Positions 38,175-47,683 of a stretch of 64,000 nucleotides of DNA are shown piece by piece (positions within the stretch are counted from its first letter, which is position 1; each line of letters opens with the position of its first letter). Source of the stretch: Paracoccus limosus (GTDB lineage Bacteria; Pseudomonadota; Alphaproteobacteria; Rhodobacterales; Rhodobacteraceae). The position numbers were made by a program, and so were the translations under genes. The stretch spans positions 1-64,000 of the forward strand of contig NZ_WMIF01000006.1 of NCBI RefSeq assembly GCF_009711185.1. Direction: 5' to 3'. The notes under the pieces are model-generated. The model was not told where the DNA came from. It searched no databases and saw nothing but the letters and a program-made list of their open reading frames with translations.

Positions 38175-38202
38175 AAAGGCGCGCCGGGGGGCGCGCCTTT
38201 TT
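38175..38202. terminator. Bidirectional terminator between the RTX gene and dat
   Basis: Perfect 11-bp stem AAAGGCGCGCC/GGCGCGCCTTT (38175-38185, 38190-38200) with a GGGG loop. A/T ends on both sides give a T tract in each direction, which suits the convergent genes ending at 38156 and 38208. Confidence 0.85.
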
Positions 38203-38207
38203 CATGC

Positions 38208-39068
38208 TCAGATCGCCGATTTCAGCGATTCTTCCAGATAAAGCTCGCGCAGGCGCGTGGCGACCGGCCCGGCACTGCCGTTGCCGACCTTGGCGCCGTC
38301 GATCTCGACCACCGGCAGCACGAAGGCCGAGGCCGAGGTAAAGAAGGCCTCGTCGGCGGCCTGCGCCTCTTCGATGGTAAAGGGGCGTTCCTCGATCTGC
38401 ATCTGCGCCTCGGCGGCATAGCGCAGAAGCGAGGCGCGGGTGATGCCGTGCAGGATGTCCTGCGACAGCTGCCGGGTGATGATCTTGCCATCCTTGACGA
38501 TATAGGTGTTGTTCGAGGTGCCCTCGGTCACGAAACCGTCCTCGACCAGCCATGCGTCATCGACGCCGCGATGCTTGGCCTCCATCTTGGCAAGCGAGGG
38601 GTAAAGCAGCTGCACCGTCTTGATGTCGCGGCGCGACCAGCGCAGATCGGGGACCGAGATCACGCGCAGCCCGGTCTTGGCCTGCGGATTGGCGGCAAGG
38701 CCGGGTTTGGACTGGGTGAACAGCACAACGGTCGGCGGCGTATCCTCGGCCGGGAAGGCAAAGTCGCGGTCGCCGGCATTGCCGCGCGTCACCTGCAGAT
38801 AGATGATGCCCTCGTCGATGGCGTTCAGTTCGACCAGCTTGCGGTGGATGGCCAGCCATTCGTCATCCGACAGCGGATTGCCCATCTGCAATTCCGACAG
38901 CGAGCGCGCCAGCCGCTTCAGGTGGCCGGGAAAGTCCAAGAGCTTGCCGCCCAGAACGCTGGTGACCTCATAGACGCCGTCGGCCATGACAAAACCGCGG
39001 TCGAAGATCGAGACCTTGGCCTCGGCCTCGGGAAGGTATTCGCCATTCAGATAGACGGTGCGGCTCAT
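38208..39068 (-). CDS. dat: D-amino acid aminotransferase
   Basis: 286 aa from ATG 39068 (MSRTVYLNGEYL). PLP fold type IV: 'VSIFDRGFVMADGVYEVTSV', 'RWSRRDIKTVQLLYPSLAK' with the PLP lysine, 'EGTSNNTYIVKDG', 'GITRASLLRYA'. D-alanine/D-glutamate transaminases have this layout; branched-chain transaminase or 4-amino-4-deoxychorismate lyase are alternatives, but the DRGF start fits DAAT best. It is divergent from the malyl-CoA lyase gene. Confidence 0.88.
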   Translation of the reverse strand: MSRTVYLNGEYLPEAEAKVSIFDRGFVMADGVYEVTSVLGGKLLDFPGHLKRLARSLSELQMGNPLSDDEWLAIHRKLVELNAIDEGIIYLQVTRGNAGDRDFAFPAEDTPPTVVLFTQSKPGLAANPQAKTGLRVISVPDLRWSRRDIKTVQLLYPSLAKMEAKHRGVDDAWLVEDGFVTEGTSNNTYIVKDGKIITRQLSQDILHGITRASLLRYAAEAQMQIEERPFTIEEAQAADEAFFTSASAFVLPVVEIDGAKVGNGSAGPVATRLRELYLEESLKSAI

Positions 39069-39130
39069 CGTGCTTCTCCTGTCGCAATCGCTTCGTGGCC
39101 GCGTCCTGCGCCCAAAGCGCGGGGGCGTCA

Positions 39131-39192
39131 AGCGCAAGCCTGCGCTGCATATGCAGAATGCGCTTGCTGCAAGCGCAGCAACTATCTATCAC
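39131..39192. promoter_or_regulatory. Operator-rich divergent promoter region (dat / malyl-CoA lyase)
   Basis: Three dyads are packed together: AGCGCA-AGCC-TGCGCT (39131-39146), the perfect palindrome CTGCATATGCAG (39145-39156) and GCGCTTG-CTG-CAAGCGC (39160-39176). AAGCGCA occurs twice (39130-39136, 39171-39177). A plausible plus-strand promoter overlaps the last dyad: TTGCTG (39164-39169), 17-base spacer, TATCAC (39187-39192). This suggests control of the malyl-CoA lyase gene by a dimeric regulator, perhaps a ScfR/PccR-type acyl-CoA regulator as in relatives. Confidence 0.5.
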
Positions 39193-39234
39193 TTTGGCAG
39201 CTCATGTTGAAACATCCTTACCGAAAGGCTGCTC

Positions 39235-40191
39235 ATGTCCTTCCGCACGCAACCCGCCGCGCCGGCCCGCCTGAATCGCTGCCAATTGTTCGGCCCCGGC
39301 TCGCGCCCGGCCCTGTTCGAGAAGATGGCCGGCTCGGCCGCCGATGTCATCAACCTTGATCTGGAGGATTCGGTGGCGCCCGACGACAAGGAGCAGGCGC
39401 GCAAGAACATCATTCAGGCCATCGGCGATGTGGATTGGGGCGGCAAGACCCTGTCGGTGCGCATCAACGGTCTGGACACGCCCTATTGGTATCGCGATGT
39501 GGTCGATCTGCTGGAACAGGCCAGCGACCGGCTGGACCAGATCATGATCCCCAAGGTCGGCAATGCCTCGGATGTCTATGCCGTGGACGCGCTGGTGACC
39601 GCGATCGAGACCGCCAAGGGCCGCAAGAAACGCATCAGCCTTGAGGTGATCATCGAATCCGCCGCCGGCATCGCCCATGTCGAGGAGATCGCCGCCTCAT
39701 CGCCGCGCCTGCAGGCGATGAGCCTTGGTGCCGCCGATTTCGCCGCCAGCATGGGCATGGCCACCACCGGCATCGGCGGAACGCAGGAAAACTATTACAT
39801 GGCGCATCAGGGCGCGAAATACTGGTCCGACCCGTGGCATTGGGCGCAGGCTGCCATCGTTGCGGCCTGCCGCACCCATGGCGTGCTGCCGGTCGACGGC
39901 CCCTTTGGCGATTTCAGTGATGACGAGGGCTTCCGCGCGCAGGCGCTGCGTTCGGCCACATTGGGCATGGTCGGGAAATGGGCCATTCACCCCAAACAGG
40001 TGGCGCTGGCCAACGAAGTCTTTTCGCCCAGCGAAAAGGCCGTGACCGAGGCGCGCGAAATCCTTGCCGCGATGGAAGAAGCCGCGAAAACCGGGGCCGG
40101 CGCCACCGTATACAAAGGTAGACTAGTTGACATTGCGTCAATCCGTCAGGCACAAGTGATCGTGCGGCAGGCAGAGTTGATCACCGCCTGA
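39235..40191 (+). CDS. mcl1: L-malyl-CoA / beta-methylmalyl-CoA lyase
   Basis: 318 aa, the same length as Rhodobacter sphaeroides Mcl1. CitE-like TIM barrel: 'RCQLFGPGSRPALFEKM', 'VINLDLEDSVAPDDK', 'VIIESAAGIAHVEEIA', 'MSLGAADFAASMGM', 'KWAIHPKQVALANE'. It cleaves malyl-CoA to acetyl-CoA and glyoxylate, and beta-methylmalyl-CoA to propionyl-CoA and glyoxylate, in the ethylmalonyl-CoA pathway for growth on C2 compounds. Ribosome site AAAGG. A strong terminator follows. Confidence 0.93.
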   Translation: MSFRTQPAAPARLNRCQLFGPGSRPALFEKMAGSAADVINLDLEDSVAPDDKEQARKNIIQAIGDVDWGGKTLSVRINGLDTPYWYRDVVDLLEQASDRLDQIMIPKVGNASDVYAVDALVTAIETAKGRKKRISLEVIIESAAGIAHVEEIAASSPRLQAMSLGAADFAASMGMATTGIGGTQENYYMAHQGAKYWSDPWHWAQAAIVAACRTHGVLPVDGPFGDFSDDEGFRAQALRSATLGMVGKWAIHPKQVALANEVFSPSEKAVTEAREILAAMEEAAKTGAGATVYKGRLVDIASIRQAQVIVRQAELITA

Positions 40192-40252
40192 GCGACGATG
40201 GAATACCTGGGCGGCCATTCGGGGAGGCTTGGCCGCCATGACAGGGGAGGAG

Positions 40253-40288
40253 CAACAGGCCTTGCGCAAGCGAGGCCTGTTGTTTTTT
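40253..40288 (+). terminator. Rho-independent terminator of mcl1
   Basis: Perfect 10-bp stem CAACAGGCCT/AGGCCTGTTG (40253-40262, 40273-40282), 10-base loop, then TTTTTT (40283-40288). Confidence 0.92.
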
Positions 40289-40410
40289 CGGCGACCCGGA
40301 ATTGGGGCCGCCGCTAGCCTATTGATAGTCTGTTGCAATTTCATGACGCCCGGCGCCGGCTGCGCGACGATCCTGCGGATTTGTCGCCTTCAGACAGGGC
40401 ATGGGCGTGG

Positions 40411-40590
40411 TCAGTTACCGCCTTCAGACGGCCGTCCGGCGCCCGCGATCCGGTCGCGCGACAGCGGCAGGGGCGATTCGACCACGGCCGGAACGCCGCG
40501 CGCGCCATCTGCCGCAGCCGGGACCTGCCCACCGATCCATGCGGTTTCGTCAGCCATGTCGATGGCCGCGTTCATGGCCATGTCTTTCAT
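40411..40590 (-). CDS. Possible small protein of 59 aa
   Basis: An open frame of 59 codons starts at ATG 40590 with GAGG eight bases upstream (and AGGA directly before the ATG) and stops at 40411. The product begins MKDMAMNAAIDMADETAWI and ends in a Pro/Gly/Arg-rich tail (RDRIAGAGRPSEGGN). No family is recognised, and codon choice is compatible with the host. It is the only reading in the 470-base gap between mcl1 and the ATPase gene that has a ribosome site. It could be a chance frame. Confidence 0.35.
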   Translation of the reverse strand: MKDMAMNAAIDMADETAWIGGQVPAAADGARGVPAVVESPLPLSRDRIAGAGRPSEGGN

Positions 40591-40662
40591 TCCTCGGACC
40601 TCGTCCTTGCGTGAAGCGGCAGGGATTTAGGGGCAAAAGAACAAATCCGCAAGTGGTCTGAC

Positions 40663-42270
40663 CTAAATGTGAGCATTCTCGCGTATGCTCAGACGCGGCG
40701 TCGCCGCCAGCAGCGTCCGGGTATAGACATGGGCGGGGTTTTCCAGCACGGCGGCGGTCACGCCCTCTTCGACGATTCGGCCGGCCTGCATCACCAGCAC
40801 CCGGTCGGTGATCTGGCGCACCACGCCCAGATCATGGCTGACGAACAGATAGGCCAGCCCGTGGCGCAGCCGCAGCCGCGCCAGCAGGTCCAGGATCTGT
40901 GCCCGCACCCGCAGGTCCAGCGCGCTGACCGCCTCATCCAGAACGATCAGGCTGGGCCGGATGATCAGCGCCCGCGCCAAAGCGATGCGCTGGCGCTGCC
41001 CGCCCGAGAATTCGTGGATATGGCGCGACATGGCATCGCCGGTGATGCCCACGTCATAAAGCGCCTCGGCGACGCGGCCACGCCAGTCGGCGGGGCGCCC
41101 GGTCAGGTGAAAGGGCTCGGCCACCAGCCGCTCCACTGTCCAACGCGGATCAAAACTGCCGAACGGGTCCGGAAACACCGCCCCCATCCGGGCGCGCAGG
41201 GCGGGGGGCAGGGTGGTGCCGACCTGCTGCCCGTCCAGCTGGATGCTGCCGCCCTGAACCCTGTCCAGCCCCAGAATGGCACGGGCCAGCGTGGACTTGC
41301 CGCAGCCGGATTCGCCGACCAGCCCGACGGATTCGCGCTCGTGGATGGTCAGGTCGACGCCATCGACGGCGCGCAGGCGCGGCGGTAGCGTCGCATCGCT
41401 GCCGCGTGGCCGGGGATAGTCGCGGATCACGCCCCGCACGGTCAGCAGCGGCGCGGTGGGGCCGGTCAGCACCAGCCGGGGCACATGGCGGGCAGCGTCG
41501 ATCAGCTTGCGGGTATAGGTCTGGGTGGGGCGGGCAAAGACCTGCGCGACCGGCCCCTGTTCAACGATGCTGCCGCGCTTCATCACCGCCACCTCGTCGG
41601 CGAGCCCCTGCACCACCGCCAGATCATGGGTAATCATCAGCAGCGCCATGCCCTCGTCGCGGACGAGATCGCGCAGAAGGTCCAGAATCCGGGCCTGCGT
41701 GGTGACATCCAGCGCCGTCGTCGGCTCATCGGCGATCAGCAGGTCGGGGCGCAGCGCGATGGCCATGGCGATGGCGACGCGCTGGCGCTGCCCGCCCGAA
41801 AGCTGATGCGGATAAAGTCCCAGCGGAAAGCGTGGCGCGGGCAGGCCGACCCGGTCCAGCCGCGCCCGCGCCTCGGCCAGCGCGGCCTTGCGCTCCAGCC
41901 CCCGATGCTGGCGCAGCACTTCGGCCACCTGCTCGCCGATGCTCATCAGCGGGTTCAGCGCTGTCATCGGCTCTTGAAAGATCATGCCGATGCGCTGGCC
42001 CCGGATCTGGCACAGGGCGCGCTCGGGCAGGGTCAGCAGGTTCTCGCCCTGCAGCAGCACCTCGCCCGAGGCGGCCATGCCCGGGGGCAGCAGCCCCGCC
42101 ACCGCCAGCGCCGTCAGCGACTTGCCCGAGCCGCTTTCGCCGACCAGCGCGGTGATGCGCCCCGGCGCCAGTTCCAGCGTCACGCCATGCACCAGAATCT
42201 GCCGGCCAAGGGTGACGCCCAACTCACGCGTCTGGATCACGCCCGTTCCGGACACGGTCGCCCCGGTCAC
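40663..42270 (-). CDS. Fused double ATPase of second peptide ABC transporter
   Basis: 535 aa from GTG 42270, which overlaps the permease stop (GTGA). NBD1: '[11 protein letters not shown]', '[11 protein letters not shown]', 'LSGGQRQR', '[12 protein letters not shown]'. NBD2: '[13 protein letters not shown]', 'FSGGQRQR', '[12 protein letters not shown]'. The Q-loop of NBD2 reads '[12 protein letters not shown]', with Pro where a Gln is almost invariant. That residue coordinates Mg and links ATP binding to the permease, so the second half may be catalytically altered; a sequencing error would also explain it. It works with the permeases at 42267-44014. Confidence 0.92.
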   Translation of the reverse strand: MTGATVSGTGVIQTRELGVTLGRQILVHGVTLELAPGRITALVGESGSGKSLTALAVAGLLPPGMAASGEVLLQGENLLTLPERALCQIRGQRIGMIFQEPMTALNPLMSIGEQVAEVLRQHRGLERKAALAEARARLDRVGLPAPRFPLGLYPHQLSGGQRQRVAIAMAIALRPDLLIADEPTTALDVTTQARILDLLRDLVRDEGMALLMITHDLAVVQGLADEVAVMKRGSIVEQGPVAQVFARPTQTYTRKLIDAARHVPRLVLTGPTAPLLTVRGVIRDYPRPRGSDATLPPRLRAVDGVDLTIHERESVGLVGESGCGKSTLARAILGLDRVQGGSIQLDGQQVGTTLPPALRARMGAVFPDPFGSFDPRWTVERLVAEPFHLTGRPADWRGRVAEALYDVGITGDAMSRHIHEFSGGQRQRIALARALIIRPSLIVLDEAVSALDLRVRAQILDLLARLRLRHGLAYLFVSHDLGVVRQITDRVLVMQAGRIVEEGVTAAVLENPAHVYTRTLLAATPRLSIRENAHI

Positions 42271-43079
42271 GCGCGCCTCCGCAGCCGGGGATCGAGCGCG
42301 TCGCGCAGCCCGTCGCCCAGCAGGTTCAGTCCCAGCACGGTCATGAGGATCGCCAGCCCCGGCACCAGCGCGACATGCGGTGCCAGCGAGATCATTGTCT
42401 GCGCCTCGGCCAGCATCCGGCCCCAGCTGGGCGTCGGCGGCTGCGCGCCAAGCCCGACATAGGACAGGCCTGCCTCGGCCAGGATGCCAAGGCTGAACTG
42501 GATCGTCGCCTGCACGATCAGCAGGTTGGCGATATTGGGCAGGACGTGCTGCAGGCTGATCCGTGCTGGCCCCTTGCCGGCCAGTCGCGCCGCGCGGATA
42601 TAGTCCAGCGTCCAGATCGGCAGTGCCGCGCCGCGCGTGACGCGGGCAAAGACCGGGATGTTGAAGATGCCGATGGCGATGATCGCATTCAGCGCCGAGG
42701 GGCCAAGTGCGGCGGTAATCAGGATGGCGATGACGAGGCTGGGGAAGGCAAAGACCAGATCGTTGCCGCGCATGATCGCCTCGTCCAGCCAGCTGCCAGA
42801 GCGGGCGGCGGCCCACAGGCCCAGCGGCACGCCGACCCCCATGCCGATGCCCACCGCCACCAGCGCCACTGCGATGGACAGGCGTGCGCCGACCATGACC
42901 ATGGCCAGCATGTCGCGGCCCAGCTGATCGGTGCCCAGCCAATGCGCGGCCGAGGGCGGTTGCAGCTTTTGCGCGACGGCGATCTGCGTCACATCGCCCG
43001 GCGTCCAGACATAGCTGAACCCGGCCGCCAGCAGCGCAAGACCGGCCAGCACGGCGCCAAGGGTCAGCGACAGCCTCAT
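42267..43079 (-). CDS. Peptide ABC transporter permease (DppC-like)
   Basis: 270 aa from ATG 43079 (ATGA overlap with the upstream permease). 'HWLGTDQLGRDMLAMVMVGA' is the OppC/DppC signature; five to six transmembrane helices; EAA loop 'RAARLAGKGPARISLQHVLPN'. Short N-terminus compared with the other DppC-like protein in this window. Confidence 0.92.
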   Translation of the reverse strand: MRLSLTLGAVLAGLALLAAGFSYVWTPGDVTQIAVAQKLQPPSAAHWLGTDQLGRDMLAMVMVGARLSIAVALVAVGIGMGVGVPLGLWAAARSGSWLDEAIMRGNDLVFAFPSLVIAILITAALGPSALNAIIAIGIFNIPVFARVTRGAALPIWTLDYIRAARLAGKGPARISLQHVLPNIANLLIVQATIQFSLGILAEAGLSYVGLGAQPPTPSWGRMLAEAQTMISLAPHVALVPGLAILMTVLGLNLLGDGLRDALDPRLRRRA

Positions 43080-44014
43080 CCGCGCAGCCTCGGGTCGATC
43101 AGAGCATAGGCCAGATCGACGGCAAAGGCGATCAGGATGGTCGCGGCCACCAGCACCAGCACCGCGCCCTGCACCAAGACCAGATCGCGCTGGCCGATGG
43201 CCTGAAAGATCAGCCGGCCAAGGCCGGGCAGGTAGAACACGTTTTCGATGATGATGGCCCCGGCCAGCAGAAAGGAAAACTGCATCCCCAGAATGGTCAG
43301 CACCGGGATCAGCGCATTGCGCAGCGCGTGGCGGCGCAGCGCCTGCGCCCGGCTCAGCCCCTTGGCGCGGGCGCTGCGGATATAGTCCTGCCCCAGCGTC
43401 TCGATCAGGGCCGAGCGCAGGGTGCGCGCCAGCACGGCGGCCTGCGGCAAAGCCAGCGCGACGGCGGGCAGGATCAGCGATTTCAGCGCCGCCAGCGGAT
43501 GGCCCCAACCGGGGAACCCGCCTGCCGGCAGCCAGCGCAGGTTCACGGCAAAGACCATCACAAGCAGCATGGCGAACCAGAAATTCGGCAGCGCGATGCC
43601 GATCTGCGCCGCCCCCATCAGCGCGGTGTCGGCCGCCGTGCCGCGCCGTGCGGCGGCGGCCATGCCGATCGGAAAGGCCAGCGCCACCGCCAGCATCAGC
43701 GCCATCAGCGCCAGCGGCAACGAGACCTGCAGCCGTTCCATGATCATGCCGGCCACCGGCGTCTTGTAGGCAAGGCTGGTGCCCATGTCTCCGGTCAGGA
43801 TGCCGCCGAGCCTGCGCAGGTAGCGCACCGGCCATGGCAGATCCAGACCCATCTGCTGGCGCAGCGCCGCCAGCGTGTCGGGCTGCGCGCCGGTGCCCAG
43901 CATGTAGCTGGCCGGATCGCCCGGTACCATGTCCACCACCGCGAAAATCACCAGCGTGGCCACAGCAAGGCTGAGGCCAAGCGACAGGGCGCGGGTGATG
44001 ATCAGGCGACGCAT
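43076..44014 (-). CDS. Peptide ABC transporter permease (DppB-like)
   Basis: 312 aa from ATG 44014; a GTG two codons upstream is possible. DppB-type start (RRLIITRALSLGLSLAVATL), 'MVPGDPASYMLGTGAQPDTLA', EAA loop 'SARAKGLSRAQALRRHALRN'. First gene of a three-gene operon (B-C-DF) without an adjacent binding protein; the SBP at 50247-51713 is the nearest candidate partner. Confidence 0.92.
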   Translation of the reverse strand: MRRLIITRALSLGLSLAVATLVIFAVVDMVPGDPASYMLGTGAQPDTLAALRQQMGLDLPWPVRYLRRLGGILTGDMGTSLAYKTPVAGMIMERLQVSLPLALMALMLAVALAFPIGMAAAARRGTAADTALMGAAQIGIALPNFWFAMLLVMVFAVNLRWLPAGGFPGWGHPLAALKSLILPAVALALPQAAVLARTLRSALIETLGQDYIRSARAKGLSRAQALRRHALRNALIPVLTILGMQFSFLLAGAIIIENVFYLPGLGRLIFQAIGQRDLVLVQGAVLVLVAATILIAFAVDLAYALIDPRLRG

Positions 44015-44067
44015 GGCCACAGGCTAGACGCCGCCCCCGTCGGGGTAAAGCGCCGGCCGGCTGTCCT

Positions 44068-45702
44068 TCACGGCAGTTCCAGCTTGCCGATCAGCGGCAG
44101 GTCGTCGCTGGCATCGACCGTGTGGCGTTCAATCATGCGATGCACGACCGGCGGGGTCTCGTTGCGATGCAGCCGGTGCAGCGCCTCATAGCTGGAGAAA
44201 TCGGCCTTGGTCCGGCGCAGGTTGTGGCGGACATATTCGTCCCATGTGGCGATGTGATAGCTTTCGCTCCACATCTCGGGGTGTTCCAGATCGCGCAGCA
44301 GCGCCCAGTTGCGCGCGCCGTCGCGGCGGCGGATGTCGCGGCGCTGGGCCATCAGGCGCAGGAATTCGGGCACGTCCTCTTGTGCGATGTGATAGTCGAT
44401 CAGCACCTGAATCGGGCCCGAGCGCCCGCGCAGGTCCAGCTTCAGCTCGGGTTCGCGGAAGCGGTTCACCGGGTCCAGATCCAGCGTGCCGAACTCGGGC
44501 ACCCGGAACCAATGGCCCAAAATCGCGCCAAGCAGCAGCGGCACCGCCGCGCAGGCCAGCGCCGTGTCGATGCCGTGCTGCGAGGCGATGCCGCCCCAGA
44601 CCCAGCTGCCGATCGCCATGCCGCCAAAGGTCGCGGTCTGGTAAAGCGCCAGCGCCCGCGCCACCACCCAGCGCGGCGTCGAAAGCTGCACCGAGACATT
44701 GAACAGCGACAGCGCCAGCACCCAGCTGGCACCGGCAGGCAGCATGGCCAGCGCATGCAGCCAGACCGGCTTGGTAAAGGCCAGAATCAGCGCCGCGCCG
44801 GCGAAACCGGCAAAGGCCAGCTGCACGATGTTTTCATTGTTCAGCCGCTCGCGCATGCGCGGATTGACCAGCGCGCCCGAAATCGCCCCCAGCCCGTAGC
44901 AGCCCAGAAGCAGGCCGAACAGCAGCGAGCCGCCCTCGGGGTGGCTTTTCGCCACCAAGGGCAGCAGCGCCAGAATCGCGATGGCCGAGAAGCCGAACAG
45001 CGCGCCGCGCGCCAGCACCCGCAAGAGGTTCGGCGACAGCGCCACATAGCGCAGCCCGGCACCAACGGCGGCGACAAAGGGCTCGCGCGTGGTCAGCCGC
45101 TCGGGCGTGCGGGGGTGCCAGCGCAGCAGCGCGCCCAGAAGCGGCGCATAGCTGGCGGCGTTGACCGCAAAGGCTGCGGCGGCGCCAAAGACCGCCGTGA
45201 TCACACCGCCCGCCGCCGGTCCGACGCTGCGCATCAGGTTGAAGCCGACCGAGTTCAGCGACACCGCCGCCGGCAGATCGGCGCGCGGCACCAGATCGCC
45301 CATGCTGGCCTGCCATGGCGGGTTGTAGATCGCCTGCCCAACCCCGATCAGAAAGGTCAGCGACAGCAGCAGCAGCGGCGTCATCCAGCCCTGCCAGGTC
45401 AGCAAAGCCAGCGCCAGCGACATCGCCGCCATGAAAGCCTGCGCCCCCAAAAGCAGCTTGCGGCGGTCGAAATTGTCGGCCAGCGCCCCCGAGGCCAGCG
45501 CAAACAGCATGATCGGCAGCGTGTTCGAGGCCTGCACCAGCGCGATCAGCGTCGCCGAATCCGTCAGCTGCGTCATCATCCATGCCGCGCCGACCGATTG
45601 CACCAGACCGCCGAAATTCGAGATCAGCGTCGCGCTCCAGAGCAGGCGGAAATCGGCGTGGCGCAAAGGAGCGAAGGCGCTTTTGCGGGCATGTTCGGGC
45701 AT
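44068..45702 (-). CDS. MFS transporter with C-terminal cytoplasmic domain (MFS_3/EntS-like)
   Basis: 544 aa from ATG 45702, eight bases after AGGTG. Residues ~1-410 are a 12-helix major facilitator ('LRHADFRLLWSATLISNFGG', 'SGALADNFDRRKLLLGAQ', 'PPWQASMGDLVPRADLPAAV'). The last ~120 residues form a soluble ferredoxin-like domain ('IDYHIAQEDVPEFLRLM', 'IRRRDGARNWALLRDLEHPE', 'TWDEYVRHNLRRT'). This combination is typical of DUF894/MFS_3 exporters related to the enterobactin exporter EntS. The substrate is unknown; no siderophore genes are nearby. It is divergent from dadA. Confidence 0.88.
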   Translation of the reverse strand: MPEHARKSAFAPLRHADFRLLWSATLISNFGGLVQSVGAAWMMTQLTDSATLIALVQASNTLPIMLFALASGALADNFDRRKLLLGAQAFMAAMSLALALLTWQGWMTPLLLLSLTFLIGVGQAIYNPPWQASMGDLVPRADLPAAVSLNSVGFNLMRSVGPAAGGVITAVFGAAAAFAVNAASYAPLLGALLRWHPRTPERLTTREPFVAAVGAGLRYVALSPNLLRVLARGALFGFSAIAILALLPLVAKSHPEGGSLLFGLLLGCYGLGAISGALVNPRMRERLNNENIVQLAFAGFAGAALILAFTKPVWLHALAMLPAGASWVLALSLFNVSVQLSTPRWVVARALALYQTATFGGMAIGSWVWGGIASQHGIDTALACAAVPLLLGAILGHWFRVPEFGTLDLDPVNRFREPELKLDLRGRSGPIQVLIDYHIAQEDVPEFLRLMAQRRDIRRRDGARNWALLRDLEHPEMWSESYHIATWDEYVRHNLRRTKADFSSYEALHRLHRNETPPVVHRMIERHTVDASDDLPLIGKLELP

Positions 45703-45972
45703 GGGAATGGTCACCTGTGCGTGGCGCGGCCAGCTTAGGCAGGCGGCAGGGCAGGGGCAACCGCTGTTGCCCGGCACCCGGCGCCTGCACGATTCCGTGG
45801 CGCGCGCCGGCATATCTTTCGGGCATCGTGAAAACAGTCGAAGGAAATTCGTCATTCCAGCGCAATGATCGAAGAGAATTGCGATATCCTGCGACAAAGC
45901 GCCGCTAATCGGGATTTCATTTCCGGTTCTGGCGCTATGCTTCGCAGGATCTCCTCCGAAAAGGGCGCGGAC

Positions 45973-47274
45973 ATGAAGATTGTTGTTCTGGGAGCCGGTG
46001 TCATCGGCGTCACGACCGCATGGTATCTGGCCAAGGCCGGCCACGAGGTCACGGTGATCGACCGCCAGGACGGTCCGGCGTTGGAGACCAGCTTTGCCAA
46101 TGCCGGCGAGATCTCGCCCGGCTATTCCTCGCCCTGGGCGGCGCCGGGCATTCCGATGAAGGCGCTGAAATGGATGTTCCAGACGCATGCGCCTTTGGTC
46201 CTGCAACCCCGGCTGGACGCGCAGCGCATCGGCTGGATGCTGCAGATGCTGCGCAATTGCACCCATGACGCCTATGTCGTGAACAAAAGCCGCATGGTGC
46301 GCATCGCCGAATACAGCCGCGACTGTCTGGCGGAACTGCGCGCCGAAACCGGCATCCAGTATGACCAGCGCACCCAAGGCACGTTGCAGGTGTTCCGCAA
46401 GCAGGAACAGCTGGACGGCGCCGGCAAGGATATCGAAGTGCTCAAGGCCGATGGCGTGCCCTTCGAGGTTCTGGACCGCGCCGGCTGCGTTGCCGCCGAG
46501 CCCGGGCTGGCCAGCGCAGCCGAGCGTATCGTCGGCGGTCTGCGCCTGCCCGGCGACGAAACCGGCGATTGCTTCAAATTCACCAACCGCCTGTCCGAGA
46601 TGGCCGAGGCGCTGGGCGTGACCTTCCGCTGGGGCGTCTCCGTCAAGGCGATCGAGGCCGAGGGCGGCCGCATCTCGGGCGTGGTGACCGATCAGGGCCG
46701 GCTGACCGCCGACCGCTATGTTCTGGCCATGGGCCCCTATTCGCCGCAGATGGTGCGCCATCTGGGGCTGAACCTGCCGATCTATCCGCTCAAGGGCTAT
46801 TCGCTGACCATCGACATTCAGGACGAAAGCCGGGCTCCGGTCTCGACGGTGATGGATGAAACCTACAAGGTGGCGATCACCCGGCTGGGCGACCGCATCC
46901 GCGTCGGCGGGCTGGCCGAGATCGCCGGCTATGACCTGAGCCTGAACCCGCGCCGTCGCGCCACCCTGACAAAATCGGTCAGCGAGATGTTCCCCGGCGG
47001 CGGCGATCCCGAACAGGCGCTGTTCTGGACCGGGCTGCGGCCGATGACCCCCGATGGCACGCCCATCGTCGGCGCGACGCCGATCCCGAACCTGTTCCTG
47101 AACACCGGCCATGGCACGCTGGGCTGGACCATGTCGGCGGGCTCGGGCCGGCTGCTGGCCGATCTGATTACCGGCCGCACCCCCGAGATCGAAGCCGGCG
47201 ATCTGGGCTATGCGCGCTACCTCAAGGGCGGGGCCGCGCAGGCCCGTGCCGCGCTGCAGCCGGCGCGCGCCTGA
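45973..47274 (+). CDS. dadA: D-amino acid dehydrogenase (DadA-type)
   Basis: 433 aa from ATG 45973 ([20 protein letters not shown]); the upstream in-frame extension lacks a ribosome site and is left out. FAD-binding GxGxxG near residue 7, '[19 protein letters not shown]', '[10 protein letters not shown]'-like strand, '[11 protein letters not shown]', and '[22 protein letters not shown]' are DadA features. It oxidises D-alanine and other D-amino acids, passing electrons to the respiratory chain. With dat at 38208 and two peptide transporters nearby, it could support use of wall-derived D-amino acids; no racemase is adjacent. Confidence 0.93.
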   Translation: MKIVVLGAGVIGVTTAWYLAKAGHEVTVIDRQDGPALETSFANAGEISPGYSSPWAAPGIPMKALKWMFQTHAPLVLQPRLDAQRIGWMLQMLRNCTHDAYVVNKSRMVRIAEYSRDCLAELRAETGIQYDQRTQGTLQVFRKQEQLDGAGKDIEVLKADGVPFEVLDRAGCVAAEPGLASAAERIVGGLRLPGDETGDCFKFTNRLSEMAEALGVTFRWGVSVKAIEAEGGRISGVVTDQGRLTADRYVLAMGPYSPQMVRHLGLNLPIYPLKGYSLTIDIQDESRAPVSTVMDETYKVAITRLGDRIRVGGLAEIAGYDLSLNPRRRATLTKSVSEMFPGGGDPEQALFWTGLRPMTPDGTPIVGATPIPNLFLNTGHGTLGWTMSAGSGRLLADLITGRTPEIEAGDLGYARYLKGGAAQARAALQPARA

Positions 47275-47300
47275 CACCCGCCGGGCGGATCGCAATGAGG

Positions 47301-47330
47301 ACGAGGCCGGGACTGCCATCCCGGCCTCGT
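47301..47330 (+). terminator. Hairpin terminator after dadA
   Basis: Perfect 12-bp stem ACGAGGCCGGGA/TCCCGGCCTCGT (47301-47312, 47319-47330) with a 6-base loop. The following sequence TCCGTATT is only weakly T-rich. Confidence 0.65.
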
Positions 47331-47683
47331 TCCGTATTCCGGGCCGGGAATCGGTGCCCTGCCGGTCGGCCCCGGCCTTGGCGATCCGGTCGCCGCAGGC
47401 AGGTGCGGGCGGCGCGACGGGGGCAGGACAACCTTCTGATCCGGCTGGCGGTTCCCGGCGGCGCAGGCTTTCCCGCACAGGTCGTCCGCGGCCGATCAAT
47501 CCGCAACAGTGCGGGACGGAATCCCCCGTTCACAAAGGGTTGTCCTTGACCCTTTGGCCTTGCGCAGGACTGTTGTAGGCATCCGAATCGTGGCCGCCTC
47601 TGCTCGGCACCCGCCGCGATCTCCCGAAAGAACTGTTGCCACGGCCATGCCTCGCGCTGGCCGCGTTACTGAAGGATGAACCC
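47331..47683. other. Non-coding stretch between dadA and the L,D-transpeptidase gene
   Basis: About 350 bases without a convincing gene. Open frames here are Arg/Pro-rich shadows without ribosome sites. TTGTCC/TTGACC (47541-47551) could be a -35 element of the transpeptidase promoter, but no good -10 follows at normal spacing. Nothing else stands out. Confidence 0.6.

Noticed and set aside
47222..47533. 103-codon minus-strand frame between dadA and the transpeptidase gene
   Set aside because: Arg/Pro-rich, no ribosome site, overlaps the dadA terminator; judged a chance frame.
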